In this document: piece by piece, positions 9,153 through 16,887 of the stretch
Position numbering within the stretch: position 1 is the stretch's first letter
Layout: each line of letters begins with the position of its first letter
Source of the DNA: a bacterium
Lineage (GTDB): Bacteria; Cyanobacteriota; Vampirovibrionia; Gastranaerophilales; Gastranaerophilaceae
Assembly: GCA_017470245.1 (NCBI GenBank)
Contig: JAFUEV010000052.1
Location: 1-40,577 of the forward strand
Length of the DNA stretch: 40,577 nucleotides
Direction of reading: 5' to 3'
Notes under the pieces: model-generated
The model's database searches: none
Told to the model about the DNA's origin: nothing
What the model saw: only the letters and a program-made list of their open reading frames with translations
Program-made: the position numbers and the translations under genes

Positions 9153-9956
9153 TTACATTGTCCATTCTGAAATATCTTTTTTAGATATTTCCCAATCCAA
9201 ATCATATTTTATTGCATTAAGATTACAATATCTGCAGAAATCAATCGGATTATTAAAATATTCTTCAATTTTACGAAAATTAGTTTTATATATGTCTATA
9301 TAATCTTTTTTTGTTATTTCTAGATTTTTACCGAAAAATTTATTAAATGAATCAATATTACCTGCTATACTGCATTTATAAAGTTTACCGTTTTCATAAT
9401 AGTTACATTTGCCTTTATTTTGCCAACATTTTTCATGCATTTCTTCAATACATTGCTGCCCGTTCAAATCTAATACCGGCTTATACATTTTTTTATATTC
9501 ATTGGAATCCGCACCGTAATATGTAGCCATTACATTAAATTGTCTTATTTTTTTCTTTATTTCATCCGTATTAATTTTTATATTTAACTTAGAAATCAAT
9601 ATTCCAACTTTATTTCTATTACACGTAATCCAAAAATCGTCACTTAATTTATCAAGAAGAATCCCATTCGTTACAAGTAATATCTGAGTTTCTGGGAAAA
9701 TCATTTTAGTTGTATTTAAAATTTGGACCAAATCAGGGTGCAACAATGGTTCTCCGCCCATTATTCCGATTTTTTCTAGTTCTATTATTTTTTTTATTTG
9801 CTTAAATTCCTTTTCAAGTTGCTTTACATCTTTAAACTCAACATCAGCAAGCGGAGAAAAATGGTCACAGTATTTGCAATTCAAATTACAATGTTTTACG
9901 ATTGCTGTACAGAAATAATATAACTTATATTTTTTATTTAAAATATCAAATAACAT
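9153..9956 (-). CDS. Radical SAM protein with extra C-terminal cysteines
   Basis: A protein of 267 aa from the ATG at 9956. An in-frame upstream extension exists but would run through tRNA-Leu on the opposite strand, so I reject it. The radical SAM cluster motif CxxxCxxC is C23, C27, C30, followed by DHFSPLA; the GGEP motif is at 67-70. Six further cysteines follow in the second half, with a CRYC pair near the end. They are likely auxiliary [4Fe-4S] ligands of SPASM/twitch type. Similar CxHFSPLA proteins occur beside surface-polysaccharide genes in other bacteria, but here none is adjacent. Substrate unknown. Confidence 0.8.
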   Translation of the reverse strand: MLFDILNKKYKLYYFCTAIVKHCNLNCKYCDHFSPLADVEFKDVKQLEKEFKQIKKIIELEKIGIMGGEPLLHPDLVQILNTTKMIFPETQILLVTNGILLDKLSDDFWITCNRNKVGILISKLNIKINTDEIKKKIRQFNVMATYYGADSNEYKKMYKPVLDLNGQQCIEEMHEKCWQNKGKCNYYENGKLYKCSIAGNIDSFNKFFGKNLEITKKDYIDIYKTNFRKIEEYFNNPIDFCRYCNLNAIKYDLDWEISKKDISEWTM

Positions 9957-10020
9957 AACTAAATTATAATAAAAAAATATGTAAGTGATATATTTATTTA
10001 TGATAAAATCAATATAGAAT

Positions 10021-10105
10021 GTCTGAGTGGCGAAATTGGTAGACGCGTACGATTCAGGTTCGTATGGTTCACACCATGTGGGTTCAAGTCCCATCTCGGA
10101 CACCA
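10021..10105 (+). tRNA. tRNA-Leu (CAG)
   Basis: An 85-nt class II tRNA. The acceptor GTCTGAG (10021-10027) pairs with CTCGGAC (10095-10101). The anticodon stem TACGA/TCGTA has loop TTCAGGT with anticodon CAG. There is a long variable arm TGGTTCACACCATG and T loop TTCAAG, with discriminator A and an encoded CCA (10103-10105). The last 18 bases before CCA recur at 10294-10311. Confidence 0.96.
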
Positions 10106-10142
10106 TAAAGCAGGTTGAAGTTTATCTTCTGACCTGCTTTAT
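10105..10142 (+). terminator. Hairpin terminator after tRNA-Leu
   Basis: A perfect 11-bp stem, ATAAAGCAGGT (10105-10115) with ACCTGCTTTAT (10132-10142), and an inner GAAG/CTTC pairing. The downstream T run is short and broken. It begins at the last base of the tRNA. Confidence 0.6.
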
Positions 10143-10293
10143 TGTTATGGTAATGACTTGTAACTCACCACAAAACGAAGTTTTGTTTATGGGTTCAGCG
10201 GATTTTTTGCAGAGGCTGAAGCTGTTTTTTTTGGAAGAAACAAAGTTTCTGAAAACAAAATGCGTAACGCCGTTTATCGCAAAAAATCCAAGA

Positions 10294-10311
10294 CAAGTCC
10301 CATCTCGGACA
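10294..10311 (+). repeat. 18-bp direct copy of the tRNA-Leu 3' end
   Basis: CAAGTCCCATCTCGGACA here is identical to 10085-10102 within tRNA-Leu (T arm plus acceptor). This is the form of an attachment-site duplication left by tRNA-targeting integrases, although the roughly 190 bp enclosed contain no integrase. Confidence 0.7.
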
Positions 10312-10351
10312 TTTTCTTTTTTTAATAGTTTAATTTAGACTTTCCCCCGCG

Positions 10352-10381
10352 CATATTTTGCAAAAAATATTGCAAAATATG
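10352..10381. repeat. Perfect 12-bp palindromic hairpin
   Basis: CATATTTTGCAA (10352-10363) pairs with TTGCAAAATATG (10370-10381) around a 6-nt loop. There is no T tract on either side, so it is not a standard terminator. It could be an operator-like or palindromic-repeat element. Confidence 0.5.
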
Positions 10382-10529
10382 GAGTTCAGCCATACGGCAT
10401 ACTTAATTTGTACAGTTTTGTAGGTTGCATAAAGCGTATGCACCAAGTTAATAATTTAAAGGTGCAAATATTTCATTTTTTACCCTACAAACTTATTTTA
10501 TGGTTTTATACAAATAGCTTTAGCTGTCA

Positions 10530-10561
10530 CAAAAAGATAGCAACTAAAAATAGTTGCTATC
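10530..10561 (-). terminator. Rho-independent terminator of the 10580-11419 gene
   Basis: An 11-bp stem, GATAGCAACTA (10536-10546) with TAGTTGCTATC (10551-10561), and a 4-nt loop. On the minus strand it is followed by a T run (10531-10535). It lies 19 bp after the stop codon of the upstream gene. Confidence 0.85.
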
Positions 10562-10579
10562 TTCTATGCTACATCTAAA

Positions 10580-11419
10580 TTATTTTATGAATTCAGCTGC
10601 CTTTTTAGCCGCTTTTAAAACAGATTTGTTATCATCACCTTCAATTGTAACAACTTTTACTAATGAATTTAACTTATCAGCATTTTTTGCCAAGTAATCG
10701 GCAGTAAATTCACCAACTTCAGGATAAGGGAGTTCTTTTCCTACATTAAAAGCATCTAATTGTGAAACTAAATACTCTGATGCATTTTCAACTCTGTTTT
10801 TAGCTTCACCCCAAGCCGGAGAATTTATTGCAGGATTATCCAATATAATGGCTTTATTACCCTTATTAATTGCATTGACAAAATCACTTACAGTTGCATT
10901 TCTGCCACCAGTTGCAACAAATACATTTGAAGCTTCTGCTGTAGCTTTTGAATATTCAGCTGCATCAGGAAGTACATATTTAGGAATTTTTGAATATGCA
11001 ACAGAATCAATTGTTGAAGGGAAATTTTTAGGGTTAATATAGCCAACATAATCTTGTGCTGTTACATAGAACAATTTTTTATCGTTCATGCCCGAAACTT
11101 CCGATGTTATTGCATCAATACTACCCTTATCCGCAGTAGGGCTTGTAACAAAAGCAGTACTTCTGGTTCCCAATTCACTATCAAGTGCTTTTAAAAATTG
11201 TTTTGTAGATTCTTCATACCCTTCAGGAGGTGCAGAATATCCGGCAGTAGCAATTCTGTGAGGCATTGTACCTATTGCCTTCTTCGCAATTTCACCAACT
11301 TCTTTTGCTGTTTTTACGTTTACTAAATTATGGGGATTATCTGTACTTTCAACACTTTTTGCACTACCGGCAAAATTTATAGCTTGATTTTGCAGATAAA
11401 TAGGATTAATTTCTGTCAT
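10580..11419 (-). CDS. Rossmann-like alpha/beta protein, unknown function (possible SLOG/LOG-type nucleotide binder)
   Basis: A 279-aa soluble protein without signal peptide or membrane segment. The core alternates beta-strands and helices. VFVATGGRNATVSDF followed by INKGNKAIILDNP (about 166-195) recalls the GG-x-GT-x-E plus phosphate-loop segment of SLOG/LOG (lysine-decarboxylase-like) nucleotide-binding folds, but the diagnostic PGGxGTxxE is not intact. The N-terminus has a polar extension with INFAG (about 14-18). Start: AGGAAA about 8 nt upstream of the ATG. It has its own strong terminator and lies downstream of trmFO with 136 bp between, so it is probably a separate unit. The family call is tentative. 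Confidence 0.6.
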   Translation of the reverse strand: MTEINPIYLQNQAINFAGSAKSVESTDNPHNLVNVKTAKEVGEIAKKAIGTMPHRIATAGYSAPPEGYEESTKQFLKALDSELGTRSTAFVTSPTADKGSIDAITSEVSGMNDKKLFYVTAQDYVGYINPKNFPSTIDSVAYSKIPKYVLPDAAEYSKATAEASNVFVATGGRNATVSDFVNAINKGNKAIILDNPAINSPAWGEAKNRVENASEYLVSQLDAFNVGKELPYPEVGEFTADYLAKNADKLNSLVKVVTIEGDDNKSVLKAAKKAAEFIK

Positions 11420-11555
11420 AAAAAATTTCCTTTCCTTTCGTAACCCAAAATAATGTTTGTTCTAAAACATATTTTTTGAGTTTTTTGCGTTTTTTTTATA
11501 AATATTAAGTATATTTAAGTTTAATATTATATATTCCACAAAAAAAGGAAATATA

Positions 11556-12863
11556 TCATTTAATATTTTTTACTATCTCAAGTGCTCTATTTGCTAATAA
11601 TTCATTTTTTAATTTTTTATTTTTTCTGTTTTTTTTATCCATTTCCATTTCAGCCAATATACCCCAATTCGAATTGATAGGTTGGAATGATGTATGTCCT
11701 TCAAAGGTTATATAATGAGTTAATGCTCCCAATACAGTTTCTTGCGGTAGTTCAAGCAAATCTTCATTATTTACATATTTTGCCATATTTATTCCCGTAT
11801 ATAAACCGGATGCAATGGATTCAGTATAACCTTCTGTGCCCGTGATTTGTCCCGCAAAAAATATATTATGACATTTTTTTAACTGTAATGTTGGTGACAA
11901 TAATTTAGGACTGTTTATAAAAGTATTTCTGTGCATAACACCATATCTGACAATATTTGCATTTTCCAGCCCGGGAATTGAATGTATCAATTCTTTTTGA
12001 CTGCCCCATTTTAAATTAGTTTGAAAACCGACAAGATTATACAAACTTGCAGCTTTATTATCTTGCCTTAATTGAACAACAGCATAATTTTCCTGTCCTG
12101 TTCTTTCATCAATTAAGCCAACAGGTTTCAGGGGTCCAAATCTTAAGGTATCGACACCCCTTGAAGCTAAAACTTCTATAGGCAAACAAGATTCAAAAAA
12201 TTTTGCATTCTTTTCAAAAGTTTTCAATTCTATTTTGGGCGCATTAATCAATATATTATAAAACTTTCCATATTCTTCTTTACTCATAGGACAGTTAATA
12301 TAATCAGCATTACCTTTATTATAACGGTTCTGATAAAATGCTTTTTCAAAGTCAATTGAATCTTTTTCTATAATAGGAGCTATTGCATCAAAAAAATGAA
12401 GATAATCTTCACCTAAAAGACTTTTAATACTCTCAGAAAGAGCATCGGAAGTTAAAGGTCCTGAGGCAATAATAGTAGGAACAGATAAATCAATTTCTGT
12501 TACTTCTTCCCTGATAACATTTATATACGGATTATTATTTATTTTTTCGGTTACAGTTTTACTAAAAAGTTCTCTGTCTATAGCTAAAGCCCCACCTGCT
12601 GGAACCTGGCTTTGCATTATAACAGGCATTAATTCACTGCCTAATATTTCCATTTCGTGTTTTAAAAGTCCTGATGCATTTGTTATATCATAAGACCCTA
12701 AACTGTTTGAGCAAACAAACTCTGCAAAATATTCTGTTTTATGTGCACCCGTTTCAACTTTTGGACGCATTTCATACAAATCAACGTTAATTCCTCTTTT
12801 TGCAAGCTGCAAAGCTGCTTCACTGCCTGCTAAACCTGCCCCTATAACTTTTACTTTTTTCAT
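11556..12863 (-). CDS. trmFO: Methylenetetrahydrofolate-tRNA-(uracil-5-)-methyltransferase TrmFO
   Basis: A 435-aa protein that matches TrmFO along its length: the N-terminal FAD-binding loop VIGAGLAGSEAA (6-16), YEMRP and ETGAHKTEYFAEFVCSNS shortly after, and QVPAGGALAIDRE. Later come FGPLKPVGLIDERTG and, near the end, GQITGTEGYTESIASG. The enzyme makes ribothymidine (m5U54) in the tRNA T loop using folate and flavin in place of SAM. Length is normal for the family (about 435-450). A GGAAG Shine-Dalgarno lies about 6 nt before the ATG. It is divergent from the CpaE-like gene. Confidence 0.97.
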   Translation of the reverse strand: MKKVKVIGAGLAGSEAALQLAKRGINVDLYEMRPKVETGAHKTEYFAEFVCSNSLGSYDITNASGLLKHEMEILGSELMPVIMQSQVPAGGALAIDRELFSKTVTEKINNNPYINVIREEVTEIDLSVPTIIASGPLTSDALSESIKSLLGEDYLHFFDAIAPIIEKDSIDFEKAFYQNRYNKGNADYINCPMSKEEYGKFYNILINAPKIELKTFEKNAKFFESCLPIEVLASRGVDTLRFGPLKPVGLIDERTGQENYAVVQLRQDNKAASLYNLVGFQTNLKWGSQKELIHSIPGLENANIVRYGVMHRNTFINSPKLLSPTLQLKKCHNIFFAGQITGTEGYTESIASGLYTGINMAKYVNNEDLLELPQETVLGALTHYITFEGHTSFQPINSNWGILAEMEMDKKNRKNKKLKNELLANRALEIVKNIK

Positions 12864-12937
12864 TATTTACTTCCTTTATCTTAATTATTACATAAAGATA
12901 TAGTCAAGATTATCTTTTATGATGTAAAATAATAATT

Positions 12938-13984
12938 ATGGATAGCGTGAAAATTATTATATTTGATGAAGAAACTATTACTCAAACTCTTATTGAAGAA
13001 TATTTAAAAGAGCTGATTTTCCCGTATATTCTTGAAAAATACGGAGAATTTGATGAAGGACTAATTAATAATTTTGATGAAAATAAAATTATTATATTTA
13101 ATATTAATAAATTCAATACAGACATTTTAGATAAGATTTCCGCATTGTCAAATAATCCCCAAAACATATTTATAGCTATATCATACGACGATTCAACAGA
13201 TTTAAGAGTTAAAATTCTAAGAACAGGAACAAAAGACTTTCTTCTTAAACCACTAATAAAATCAGATTTTGTATATTCTCTCCAACAAATTTATAAACGC
13301 TATATTCAAAAAACAAATACTATAAGCATTTGCAAAATATTTTCCGTACTTTCTAATGAAATTAATCAAGAAATAAGTTTCTTTATTACAAATACCGCAA
13401 AGGAAATTGAAAATATTTCAAATGAAAAAACTTTAATCATAGATATCCCAACTGAAAGAAATTACATTTCAGAATTATATAATTTTAAAAGCAATTCAAA
13501 TAATGAAATACTCAAATATAAAAACAGTTCCCTATATTTGGTCAATATTAATACGGAGAAGTTAAATACAACCTATATCAAAAACCTTATCAACATACTA
13601 AAACCGGAATACAGATACATTTTTATCAATTTATCAGGAAACATACAATCAGAATTTAAGCAGGATTTTATTACAGTTTCTGATAGTGTTTTATATCTGT
13701 CGACATTTAACTTCAATATTGATAAATTAAAAAAAGAATTAAATGTATTATGTAATAATATAAAAACTAAACTAATTTTAAACAGATTTGAAATCAGAAA
13801 TAAAAACCAAATAAAGAAAGTACAATTTAGGATAGGAAAATCTGTAAATTTTATTATTCCTCAAAATTGTATGGCAGCAGAAAACTCTCTTAATCAGGGA
13901 TTAACTTTAAATGAATATAACAAAGACTATGATATTTCTCAAAAATATGTTAGTCTTGCAAAAGAAATAATGAACAGGGTATAG
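12938..13984 (+). CDS. CpaE/TadZ-like protein: degenerate receiver domain plus MinD-like domain lacking a P-loop
   Basis: A 348-aa protein. Residues 1-122 look like a response-regulator receiver: IIIFDEE (6-12) supplies the acidic pocket and LLKPL (102-106) the conserved Lys, but the phosphoacceptor position in IIIFNIN (51-57) is Asn rather than Asp. Residues 128-348 follow the MinD/ParA-like fold of CpaE: ICKIFSV, TLIIDI (165-170), YRYIFINLSG, SDSVLYLST, LILNRFE and a C-terminal NFIIPQN. At the Walker A position the sequence is FSVLSNEINQEI, without GK(S/T). TadZ/CpaE proteins place pilus or Tad secretion machinery at cell sites, and some TadZ are known to have atypical ATPase sites. It is followed 2 bp later by a CpaF-like gene. 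The real function is unproven. Confidence 0.65.
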   Translation: MDSVKIIIFDEETITQTLIEEYLKELIFPYILEKYGEFDEGLINNFDENKIIIFNINKFNTDILDKISALSNNPQNIFIAISYDDSTDLRVKILRTGTKDFLLKPLIKSDFVYSLQQIYKRYIQKTNTISICKIFSVLSNEINQEISFFITNTAKEIENISNEKTLIIDIPTERNYISELYNFKSNSNNEILKYKNSSLYLVNINTEKLNTTYIKNLINILKPEYRYIFINLSGNIQSEFKQDFITVSDSVLYLSTFNFNIDKLKKELNVLCNNIKTKLILNRFEIRNKNQIKKVQFRIGKSVNFIIPQNCMAAENSLNQGLTLNEYNKDYDISQKYVSLAKEIMNRV

Positions 13985-13986
13985 AT

Positions 13987-15069
13987 ATGAACTTAAAAGA
14001 CAGACTTATAATTGCAAAACAAAATAAATCAGACATTCAGGTTAAGAATAATAATATACAAAATAACAATATCTCGGATATTTTCGTAAACGCCGCAGAA
14101 ACAGAAAACATCATCCGTAATTTAATTAAAGAAGATAAAAATATTATCTTTATTACAAATAATAATATCGATAAAACAATAATTGCAGAATATATTCAAA
14201 TACTTATAAAAGACAGAAATGTAATTATTACAGAGAAACCAAACGAAAATGATATAAATATAAATTCAAAAGTCAGAGTATACACAAATACAAATATAAC
14301 CGATATGATAAATATTCTGGGCTTTGCTATAACAGGTTGCAAACCTTCTGTTTTTTGTTTAAACATTAATTCTTATAAAAATATCATTGAAAAAATCAAA
14401 ACTCTTATCGCTATAGAAAGAGCAAATTTATCAACAGAAAATATAAATACACTTTTAACAGAATCAGAAATTACACTTGTTAATATAACTGAAAATGATA
14501 ATAAATTAATTATTAATGATATTGATTTAATCGAAAATGATAACAAAATAACATTAAAAAATATCTATTCCGTCAACAAACCAGAAAACAAAAAAGAAGA
14601 AACAGATATTGATGAAATTCAAGAATCTGGTCTTGAAGAAAGTCCGGAAAATGATTTTACGGAAGAACCTGTTAATCAAATTATAGATAATAAAAAAGAA
14701 GCCATAAAAGAGCAAAAAGAAACAACAACTAAAAAAAGAGGAACAAAAAAAACTTCCTCAAAAATAAAAAATATACTTATTGATGATGAATTAATGAATT
14801 TTAATCCGGAAGAACATACAATAATTCAATCTTCTACACCTATAGAGAAAATAAAAGAAGAACAATCAAACGTTGAAAATGAAGAAAATAATATAAATCA
14901 ATTTATTGATTCTATAGAACTAAAAGAAGAAGATAATCAAAACGAACAGGAAACTGCAGAAATAACGACAAACACAAATAATATTGAAAAAGAGCAAACA
15001 AAACCAATAAATAAATATAAACTTTTAAGAGAGAAAATACATTCAAAAAAAATTAGTATGAATGATTAA
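13987..15069 (+). CDS. CpaF/TadA-like secretion-ATPase relative with degenerate P-loop and charged tail
   Basis: A 360-aa protein. Residues about 35-200 can be laid over the C-terminal ATPase domain of CpaF/TadA. NIIFITNNNIDKTII (52-66) stands where NIIITGGTGSGKTTL is expected (Lys-Thr kept, glycines lost). A segment at 96-123 replaces the Walker B/GEVRG-to-MNTGHDG region without its Glu. It continues with INSYKNIIEKIKTLIAIER and a beta-rich ending like the CpaF arginine/dIf segment. Residues 200-360 are a low-complexity Glu/Lys/Asn tail without predicted fold. It is therefore likely catalytically dead, acting as a partner of the CpaE-like protein. Homology is my reading of motif order, and a profile search could overturn it. 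Only 2 bp separate it from the gene before. Confidence 0.55.
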   Translation: MNLKDRLIIAKQNKSDIQVKNNNIQNNNISDIFVNAAETENIIRNLIKEDKNIIFITNNNIDKTIIAEYIQILIKDRNVIITEKPNENDININSKVRVYTNTNITDMINILGFAITGCKPSVFCLNINSYKNIIEKIKTLIAIERANLSTENINTLLTESEITLVNITENDNKLIINDIDLIENDNKITLKNIYSVNKPENKKEETDIDEIQESGLEESPENDFTEEPVNQIIDNKKEAIKEQKETTTKKRGTKKTSSKIKNILIDDELMNFNPEEHTIIQSSTPIEKIKEEQSNVENEENNINQFIDSIELKEEDNQNEQETAEITTNTNNIEKEQTKPINKYKLLREKIHSKKISMND

Positions 15070-15096
15070 TTTATTTTAACCATATATATTATTTAA

Positions 15097-15125
15097 TGGA
15101 AAGCTATTTTTATACATGGTATAAA
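15097..15125 (+). promoter_or_regulatory. Putative sigma-70-type promoter for the 15145-16856 gene pair
   Basis: TGGAAA (15097-15102), a 17-bp spacer and TATAAA (15120-15125) lie 20 bp before the TTG start in the 75-bp gap. This would give the exported-protein pair its own promoter. Confidence 0.4.
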
Positions 15126-15144
15126 ATAATCAGGGGATAGTGAA

Positions 15145-15987
15145 TTGAAAAAGCGAATTAAAAATAATATCTTATACATAGTTATTGCAGGTTTACTTAT
15201 AGCAAACAGTGCATATTCCGCAGAAGTCATAAGACTTGGGCCAGTTGAAAAAAATAAGCTTGAATTAAATAACAATATAAAAGCTACAAATAAAAATCTT
15301 GTTATTCAAGATAGAGCAACTGTCGAAGACTTAATAAGAATGCAAAAAGAAGAGGAAGTTAAAGACATTGAAACATTATGGCGTGCAACCATTGATAATA
15401 ATGCACTTATTAAATTTACAATGAATAAATTAAATACCCCTGAATCCCAAAGGAGATTGCATTCGTCTTTAATGGCAAAAGGATTATCATCTTTAATTTA
15501 TGGTGCAAGTTTTATACCAATGTTTACAGGCTCAAACGCAATGATACAATCTGCATCTTTTTCTGCAAGCAGGTTAGCAAATAATTTTATTAATAAGGAA
15601 TCGACAGAAGGGCAGCAAGCACCAATTACAGATACTGAGCTTATTCAACTGGCAGGAACAATAGAAGAATTACAAGAAAAAATCATTTCATCTTATTATG
15701 AATATAAAGGTTCTCTAAATAAATTAAAGGATACACGTGCGAGAATCATTTTATATAACAAAAATTACTCAAACGCATTAAAAAACAATTCAATTACAGA
15801 GTTGGTTGTTTCATCTGCATTATATGAAGATATGCAATTGCAGGAATATAAACAAGAACAAGAAGCTAAAAAATACTATCTTTCATTGGAAAGATTAGCA
15901 GGAAAAAAAGCCGTTGACAGTTTGATATTGTCACAATATGCACTAAAAAATCAATTAATAAATACGGAAGTTTTAAATACAAAATGA
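15145..15987 (+). CDS. Exported TolC-like helical protein, paralogue A
   Basis: A 280-aa protein starting at TTG, supported by AGGGG (15132-15136) about 8 nt upstream. The signal peptide (about 1-27) ends NSAYSA. The mature part is almost all helical: a first block around LWRATIDNNALIKFTMNKL (about 74-92), a small Gly/Ala/Ser-rich middle (about 105-145), then long helices beginning ITDTELIQLAGTIEELQ and finishing YYLSLERLAGKKAVDSL. The spacing and the closing Leu-x-x-Leu-x-Gly-like phrase resemble the second helical hairpin of TolC-family outer-membrane factors. It is clearly related to the next gene, which overlaps it by 4 bp. It is about half the size of a TolC protomer and lacks recognisable barrel strands. 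Function unknown. Confidence 0.6.
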   Translation: MKKRIKNNILYIVIAGLLIANSAYSAEVIRLGPVEKNKLELNNNIKATNKNLVIQDRATVEDLIRMQKEEEVKDIETLWRATIDNNALIKFTMNKLNTPESQRRLHSSLMAKGLSSLIYGASFIPMFTGSNAMIQSASFSASRLANNFINKESTEGQQAPITDTELIQLAGTIEELQEKIISSYYEYKGSLNKLKDTRARIILYNKNYSNALKNNSITELVVSSALYEDMQLQEYKQEQEAKKYYLSLERLAGKKAVDSLILSQYALKNQLINTEVLNTK

Positions 15988-16856
15988 AAAAGCTTATATT
16001 AACAATAACTATTCTACTATTAAGTACCGGTTTTACATTTGCTGCTACTAATGCGAATGATTTAAAGGAGCCTAAAAGACCGGCATACAGAGTCGGTGTG
16101 ACCCATGATATAGAAAAAGAATACAAAGTAACCGATTTGACACAAAATGAAAATGCCAAAACTGCTTCTTATGAAAAAGAATATATAAAAAATTCAACTT
16201 ATGCAGATAGCTCTTTAAAAGATTTATCAACAGAAATTTCCAAACTGCTGACTATCGAAAAGGAAGATATGCTGGAACATATACAAATATTATGGTCAGG
16301 CGCAGCACTAAGAAGTGAAACAATTAAATTCGCATTATATAAATTATCTAACCCTGATGCGGATAAACCTGATGAAACAATTATAAAAAAGATTATTCGT
16401 CCTTTGTCTACTGTTTCAACAATAGCAGGTGCCGGATTAGGCGATCCTTTCAGTGCCACGGCTGCAATGTTTAGCGGACATTTATTAAATGCCCTTTCTT
16501 TTAACGACAAAGATTTAAACTACAAATATACAAAAGTAACCGATGCAGATATGATTGTATTAATTACAAAAGTTGATAATATGCAAAAAAAGGTTATAGA
16601 TTTATATTATGACTATATGACAAGCTATAATCTCCTTTCAATGTGTGAAAAGAATTTAAAGAAAAGAGAAGAAAGATATAATGCTGCGATATATGAAAAT
16701 AAAGAACAGTTATTAATTGCGGATGCATATTATCGGTCTGCTATGGATACTAAAGCAAAACTTGAGCTTGAATTTTTGGAGAACAGAGCAGCTCTTGAAC
16801 AATTAGTCGGTATCGAAGCCCTTATAGAATTTGAAAAAACATTAATCAAAAATTAA
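15984..16856 (+). CDS. Exported TolC-like helical protein, paralogue B
   Basis: A 290-aa protein whose ATG overlaps the preceding stop (ATGA), so translation is probably coupled. A signal peptide (about 1-21, ending TFAA) precedes a polar N-terminal region, then the same order as paralogue A. ILWSGAALRSETIKFALYKL aligns with LWRATIDNNALIKFTMNKL. A Gly/Ala-rich stretch (GAGLGDPFSATAAMF) and VTDADMIVLITKVDNMQ follow, then long coiled helices closing with ENRAALEQLVGIEALIEF. It may pair with paralogue A in a periplasmic or outer-membrane assembly. The link to the upstream CpaE/CpaF-like genes is only positional. Confidence 0.6.
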   Translation: MKKLILTITILLLSTGFTFAATNANDLKEPKRPAYRVGVTHDIEKEYKVTDLTQNENAKTASYEKEYIKNSTYADSSLKDLSTEISKLLTIEKEDMLEHIQILWSGAALRSETIKFALYKLSNPDADKPDETIIKKIIRPLSTVSTIAGAGLGDPFSATAAMFSGHLLNALSFNDKDLNYKYTKVTDADMIVLITKVDNMQKKVIDLYYDYMTSYNLLSMCEKNLKKREERYNAAIYENKEQLLIADAYYRSAMDTKAKLELEFLENRAALEQLVGIEALIEFEKTLIKN

Positions 16857-16858
16857 AG

Positions 16859-16887
16859 AAAAGCCGATATAAATATATCGGCTTTTT
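16859..16887. terminator. Bidirectional Rho-independent terminator
   Basis: A 12-bp stem, AAAAGCCGATAT (16859-16870) with ATATCGGCTTTT (16875-16886), loop AAAT, and T-rich ends on both strands. It separates the plus-strand pair from the convergent hydrolase gene, whose stop codon abuts it. Confidence 0.88.

Larger units (their letters stand above)
10143..10529. other. Gene-free stretch rich in hairpins and tRNA-derived repeat
   Basis: No credible gene. It holds a small GAA-loop hairpin (10170-10186), an inverted pair GGATTTTTTGC / GCAAAAAATCC (near 10199-10209 and 10279-10289), and an 18-bp copy of the tRNA-Leu 3' end (10294-10311). It also holds an isolated perfect 12-bp hairpin (10352-10381). 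The layout resembles the remnant of a small mobile or palindromic element beside a tRNA, but no transposase or integrase is visible. Confidence 0.5.

Noticed and set aside
9957..10106. N-terminal extension of the radical SAM protein
   Set aside because: It would translate the antisense of tRNA-Leu. The ATG at 9956 gives a normal radical SAM N-terminus.
10027..10338. Plus-strand reading frame of 103 codons
   Set aside because: It overlaps tRNA-Leu and its terminator hairpin, and the product has no protein-like features.
11453..11470. ATGTTT/AAACAT hairpin after trmFO
   Set aside because: A stem of only six A/T-rich pairs in very AT-rich DNA; it is not convincing as a terminator.
12880..12907. 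TTGACT-16-TAAGAT on the minus strand as a promoter for trmFO
   Set aside because: The transcript would begin at the Shine-Dalgarno; the match is too weak to report as a feature.
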